Assembly: GCA_024500155.1 (NCBI GenBank)
Contig: CM044877.1
Location: 80,832,501 to 80,896,500 of the forward strand
Origin: Chenopodium formosanum
Taxonomy: Eukaryota; Streptophyta; Magnoliopsida; Caryophyllales; Amaranthaceae
Direction of reading: 5' to 3'
DNA: 64,000 nucleotides
A program made the position numbers and the translations under genes. Below are positions 60,301 through 64,000 of this stretch, piece after piece. Numbering within the stretch: position 1 is the first letter of the stretch; every line of letters starts with the position of its first letter. The notes below the pieces were generated by a model. It searched no databases, was not told the origin of the DNA, and saw nothing but the letters and a program-made list of their open reading frames with translations.

Positions 60301-60526
60301 ACCGATTATAACCTGAACCAATTATAACCTGACCCGATTAGAATTCGACCTGAAAAGAAACTGTAATAAAAATAAACCAAACCAAACCGACCCGAAATTA
60401 TTTAAAACCAACCCGGACTGACCCGATAGTAATTCCAACCCGTTAAAAACCGAACCGTTACAAACCGAAATCGATAAACTAAACCCAAAACTTAACCATA
60501 AACTCGATTGACACCCCTAGTAATTA

Positions 60527-61756
60527 TCAATCAAGTATCTAATTAATGGATTAGTCTAATTAATTATTTATGTCCTAATTTAAATGATTTAACAAATTTA
60601 AAAAAAAAAAAAAATCAGGTGTATGTTCGGGTCAATTATTGAAGCATATATTCGTATTCAACTTGGGTCAGTTTGAGTCAATTTATTTGGGTTAAAATTA
60701 ATTTGGGATAATTCGTGTTTTTGTTTAAGGGTATGATTGTTTCATATAATTTAATCTTATTATTTAGAAAAAAATAAATTCTGATAATTTCTAATAAAAT
60801 TAAATTAAATAAGATAAGTTTAGATAATACAAAATAAAATAAGTTTAGATAATATTAAACATATAAAATAAGTTTAGACAAATTAAGTTCAAAAACTTTA
60901 TAAGTAGTATAAAACTAGTGAAGACTAAACAAAAATTTCAAATAATTTTAAAAAAATAAGTTTAAATAAAATAAAATAATTTCATACAATATTATATTAA
61001 TTAACCAAAGTATTTACCAAACGGATTAATGTCAAGTGCAAACTGAGTATTAGATTGGGTAAATAGGTAAGAGTCAATATTGTTAAGTCTATAAATCCCT
61101 CTTAGAAAATGACAAAAATCGAATAGCCAACATAGCTATTGTTTACTGTATCTTACTATCTTAATTTTACTACTTAAGTGAGTCTTTTAGGTCTATAATC
61201 ACATTGAAACATAAACACCTCCATGCCAATCTCCAAGCACTAGCATGTCAAATATAAGCTAAGACCTTGGTATGATGGCAATTAATTGTAATTATATAGG
61301 CTCAAAGTATTTACTTGAAGCCTCAAACTTAGAAGTAAGAACAAATCAAATGTTTAATTTTATACCAATTACCCGCTCAAATTGAACGTTGAAGAGACCA
61401 AACCAAAGCCCCCTCCCTCAAACCCAAATACATGAATAATTGAATTCATTAAATATATGAAAAAGTCTAACCTGTCATAGCTCATTGGCCAAGTCAATTA
61501 ATCCAATTTGTCCTACTAGTCAACATCTCAAAAGTTGGCCCACTTTTATTTTTTCTTTTATCTTTGATGAACCAAATGAACCTTGAGTATAAATAACAAC
61601 CCCAATCCACCATCATAAATCATAAACATATACAAAGTACAAATTCAACCAAACCATCATAAAAATTTCAAAGAAAAACTAGACCATTTTTTTTTCTTCC
61701 AACTTTAACATATTTTTACACAAGAACAAGATTCAATCTCAAGATCTACAAACAGC
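60527..61756. other. Intergenic region and promoter of copy C
   Basis: AT-rich DNA with an A16 run near 60600. The promoter of the next gene has TATAAATA at 61588-61595 followed by 'acaaccccaatccacc'. No other feature recognised. Confidence 0.6.
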
Positions 61757-63028
61757 ATGGTTGCCTTACAAACATCAACAACTCTTTCGATATCATCAAC
61801 AAACTCGATTTCTTCAAACAAATCTATGATCACAAGTTCAATTAGTGGTCCAAAATACTTAAGGAACCCCAAAATTACAATCCCAAAACTACCAAATCAT
61901 GCTCAAAAACAGCACCTTATTGAACAGCTTGATAAGCTTACAACAAACCTTCCTTTAAGAGAAGCAAAACCAATTATTACCACCACAACCACGAAACACA
62001 CGAAAGAAGCCATCAAATTACATACAATCTTAGAAGCTATTAGTGATAGAATAGAAATGCATCAAAACATCGGAAACCAACGTGAGAATTGGAACTCATT
62101 GTTGCTAAACTCGGTTAACATGATCACCTTAACCGCGGTTACAATGGCTGGTCTAGCCGAGGCTAGTGAGCCTCACGGGTTAGGGTTAAAGGTGTCTTCA
62201 GCCTTACTCTTTGCTGCAGGCACCGGGATCTTATTGATTATGAACAAGATCCAACCTTCTCAGCTAGTTGAGGAGCAAAGAAACGCGGTAAGGTTGTTCA
62301 AGCAGCTAAAAACTAAGGTCCAAACCACATTTTCTCTTCGAACACCAACTCAAGAAGATGTTGAGGAGGCCTTGGCTAAGGTGTTAGCCTTGGATAGAGC
62401 GTACCCATTGCCTCTCCTAGGCGCCATGCTCGATAAGTACCCCGAGAGTTTAGAGCCAGCTGTATGGTGGCCGTCTAAGAAACAATCAACTTCATCACTA
62501 AAACATAATTTTTCCAAAGGTAATGATGAGCAGAATGGATGGACTAGGGAATTGGAGGATGATATACGAGAAATCGTAGGCGTGACAAAGAAAAAAGATG
62601 TTGAGGATTATGTTAGGTTAGGTAACAAGGCGTTGAAGTTGAGCAAAATGTTGGCTGTCTCAGGTCCAATTTTGACAGGTATCGCGACTGTTGGAGCTGC
62701 TTGTGTAGGTCAAGGTGGACCGTGGGGTGGTCTTGTTGCAGCTGTCGCCGGGTCAATGGCTGCTGCAGTGAATACTATAGAGCATGGAGGGCAAGTAGGA
62801 ATGGTGTTTGAGATGTACAGAAATTGTGCTGGTTTTTTTAAGCTCTTGGAAGAAACTGTAGAGTCTACCTTAGAAGAAGGGGACTTACAAAAGAGAGAAA
62901 ATGGTGAAGTTTTCGAGTTGAAGATGGCGTTGCATTTGGGTCGGAGCTTGTCTGAACTCCGGGAATTCGCCGATAAATCAAGAAGGAATGGAGGTTGTGT
63001 GGATGAATTTGCAAGCAAGCTGTTTTGA
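61757..63028 (+). CDS. At4g22030-like protein, copy C (423 aa)
   Basis: A single exon with the same layout and length as copies A and B. Identity to copy B is uneven along the gene. The stretches 62383-62590 and 62775-62935 are almost base-for-base equal to copy B, while 62285-62380 and 62655-62770 differ often (for example 'LKTKVQTTFSLRTPTQED' against 'LQNNIQTTLSIRSPTQED'). The promoter resembles that of remnant B' rather than those of A and B. It begins MVALQTSTT..., again with a Ser/Thr-rich transit-like N-terminus. Intact. Confidence 0.88.
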   Translation: MVALQTSTTLSISSTNSISSNKSMITSSISGPKYLRNPKITIPKLPNHAQKQHLIEQLDKLTTNLPLREAKPIITTTTTKHTKEAIKLHTILEAISDRIEMHQNIGNQRENWNSLLLNSVNMITLTAVTMAGLAEASEPHGLGLKVSSALLFAAGTGILLIMNKIQPSQLVEEQRNAVRLFKQLKTKVQTTFSLRTPTQEDVEEALAKVLALDRAYPLPLLGAMLDKYPESLEPAVWWPSKKQSTSSLKHNFSKGNDEQNGWTRELEDDIREIVGVTKKKDVEDYVRLGNKALKLSKMLAVSGPILTGIATVGAACVGQGGPWGGLVAAVAGSMAAAVNTIEHGGQVGMVFEMYRNCAGFFKLLEETVESTLEEGDLQKRENGEVFELKMALHLGRSLSELREFADKSRRNGGCVDEFASKLF

Positions 63029-64000
63029 TCATGCATATAATTAGGAAATTCTTTCATTCTTTCATCAGTTCAAAGTTTAGATGGTTCCTTAATAGTGTAT
63101 AGGCTAGTTTAGGTAATCTTGTACATGTTAATAACATATTCTTTCATTCTTTTAACAGTTCATTATTTAAGTCTTGTAAAACTGTATGCTTCTGTAGTTC
63201 TGTATGCTAGCAATTTAGCTAACATAATCACTCATAATTCTTTAGCAGCTTACCATATACCAAGTCATCATAATCCATGTAACCATTATAACTAGGCATC
63301 CTTTTATGAAGCCTTAATACAAAACATTCCAAAAAACTATTAGTTAGGCTAGGCAAATTTGGTCGGACTTGATCAAGTCTACTTTCATCCTAGTTGTACC
63401 ATCCAAAATAAATTGATCTTAATTTTCAATTGAATAAACAATGGATCTCTTATGAAAACAAATTCTCATTATTTGTTAGGTTGTTATACTCGGAAATACT
63501 ATATTAGAATAATCAAACCCATATTACTTGATCACTAAACGAAAATCACTTGATGACCCAATTCGATCCGAATAAACTCGAACACATAATTAATGTTTAT
63601 AATAGTGATCTATATTATATAAATCAAGGTGTGAAGTAGTGATATATTGGTGTCTTCTTAAAATACCTTGAATGTCCTTAATTTCCTTTCTCTTTATATA
63701 AATACTTAATGTTGTTAAGTTTAGAACTTAAAGCACACATCGCGTGCATATAGATCTAGTTATTGCATGTATTAAAATAAGTATAAATAAATCTACCGAA
63801 CATAAACCAAAAATTAAACTGAACGAATTTTACACTATTTGAACCCGATTCGAACCACCCATTTGCCACTATAAGCTCTAACATTTTACATTATGTACTT
63901 TCCTATGGCTCTCTAGTCTCAATACCAACAACAACAAAAATACTTTAAAATAAAATAAGAGCCCCTGAGCCGCCCAAACGAAACACCCAGAAATAGTATT
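63029..64000. other. Downstream of copy C to the window end
   Basis: 3' flank of copy C, then AT-rich DNA. 'ttctttcattctttcat' and 'ttctttcattcttttaac' near 63050 and 63142 repeat a motif also found in the 3' flanks of copies A and B. No gene recognised. Confidence 0.6.

Larger units (their letters stand above)
56632..60517. mobile_element. Outer composite TIR-type element made of degenerate 'acccgacc' repeats
   Basis: The segment begins GGGAGGTG and ends CACCCC. It is flanked by TAGTTATTA (56623-56631) and TAGTAATTA (60518-60526), a 9-bp near-duplication with one mismatch, the length Mutator-like elements make. Inside, most DNA is a degenerate short-period repeat of 'acccgacctgaa', 'aaccgaaccgtttaa' and 'gacttgttattgacccgaccc' types (56640-57080, 57430-58180, 58430-58910 and 59806-60490). 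The terminal inverted repeat is weak beyond the first few bases, so the outer boundary is tentative. No transposase is present. Confidence 0.45.

Noticed and set aside
1..64000. CRISPR arrays, bacterial operons, ribosome binding sites and tRNA genes.
   Set aside because: The window is plant nuclear DNA; no spaced direct-repeat arrays and no sequence with both tRNA A and B box patterns were found by eye.

Overview
The window is nuclear DNA from a flowering plant. It shows GT-AG introns, AT-rich intergenic DNA with many MITEs, a Ty1/copia element, and proteins with clear plant counterparts. The protein variants and the abundance of CTCCGT-type Stowaway MITEs suggest a eudicot, perhaps in the Caryophyllales (spinach/beet relatives). 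The lineage is an inference and has not been tested by any search.

Layout. 1-8352: a nearly complete Sirevirus-like Ty1/copia retrotransposon. The window opens inside its 5' LTR. Gag-pol carries one nonsense codon and two compensating frameshifts. A third ORF behind pol carries one nonsense codon. 9051-14792 (+): a five-exon GARP/G2-like MYB transcription factor. Its first intron holds a MITE and its 3.1-kb third intron holds a decayed piece of 45S rDNA (25S 3' end plus intergenic spacer). 15688-16029 and 24049-25938 (+): two secreted glycine-rich proteins, separated by about 8 kb of MITE-rich DNA. 26482-31766 (-): a multi-exon conserved gene of unknown function. 32940-39363 (-): the 13-exon gene for mitochondrial 2-oxoglutarate dehydrogenase E2 (dihydrolipoyl succinyltransferase). 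44713-47772 (-): a seven-exon PMP22/Mpv17-family peroxisomal membrane protein gene.

40834-63028: a family of intronless genes related to Arabidopsis At4g22030 (named 'probable F-box', although no F-box is visible). It has four intact copies, one inverted with respect to the others, and one 5' remnant. The copies at 40834 (-) and 54210 (+) are almost identical from promoter to near the stop codon but have unrelated 3' flanks. The 54210 copy sits directly behind the remnant of another paralogue. This looks like ectopic gene conversion or templated insertion.

56632-60517: a composite TIR-type mobile element made largely of degenerate 'acccgacc' repeats. It has 9-bp target-site-like duplications at two nested levels and carries an array of the same ~325-bp rDNA-spacer-like repeats found in the transcription factor intron, in the opposite orientation.

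The single-copy genes show no sign of a shared pathway; ordinary plant gene order explains them. The parts most worth following up are the gene-converted family, the two rDNA-spacer insertions and the third ORF of the retrotransposon. Exon boundaries given here were derived by hand from splice signals, reading-frame phase and protein similarity, and agree in phase throughout.
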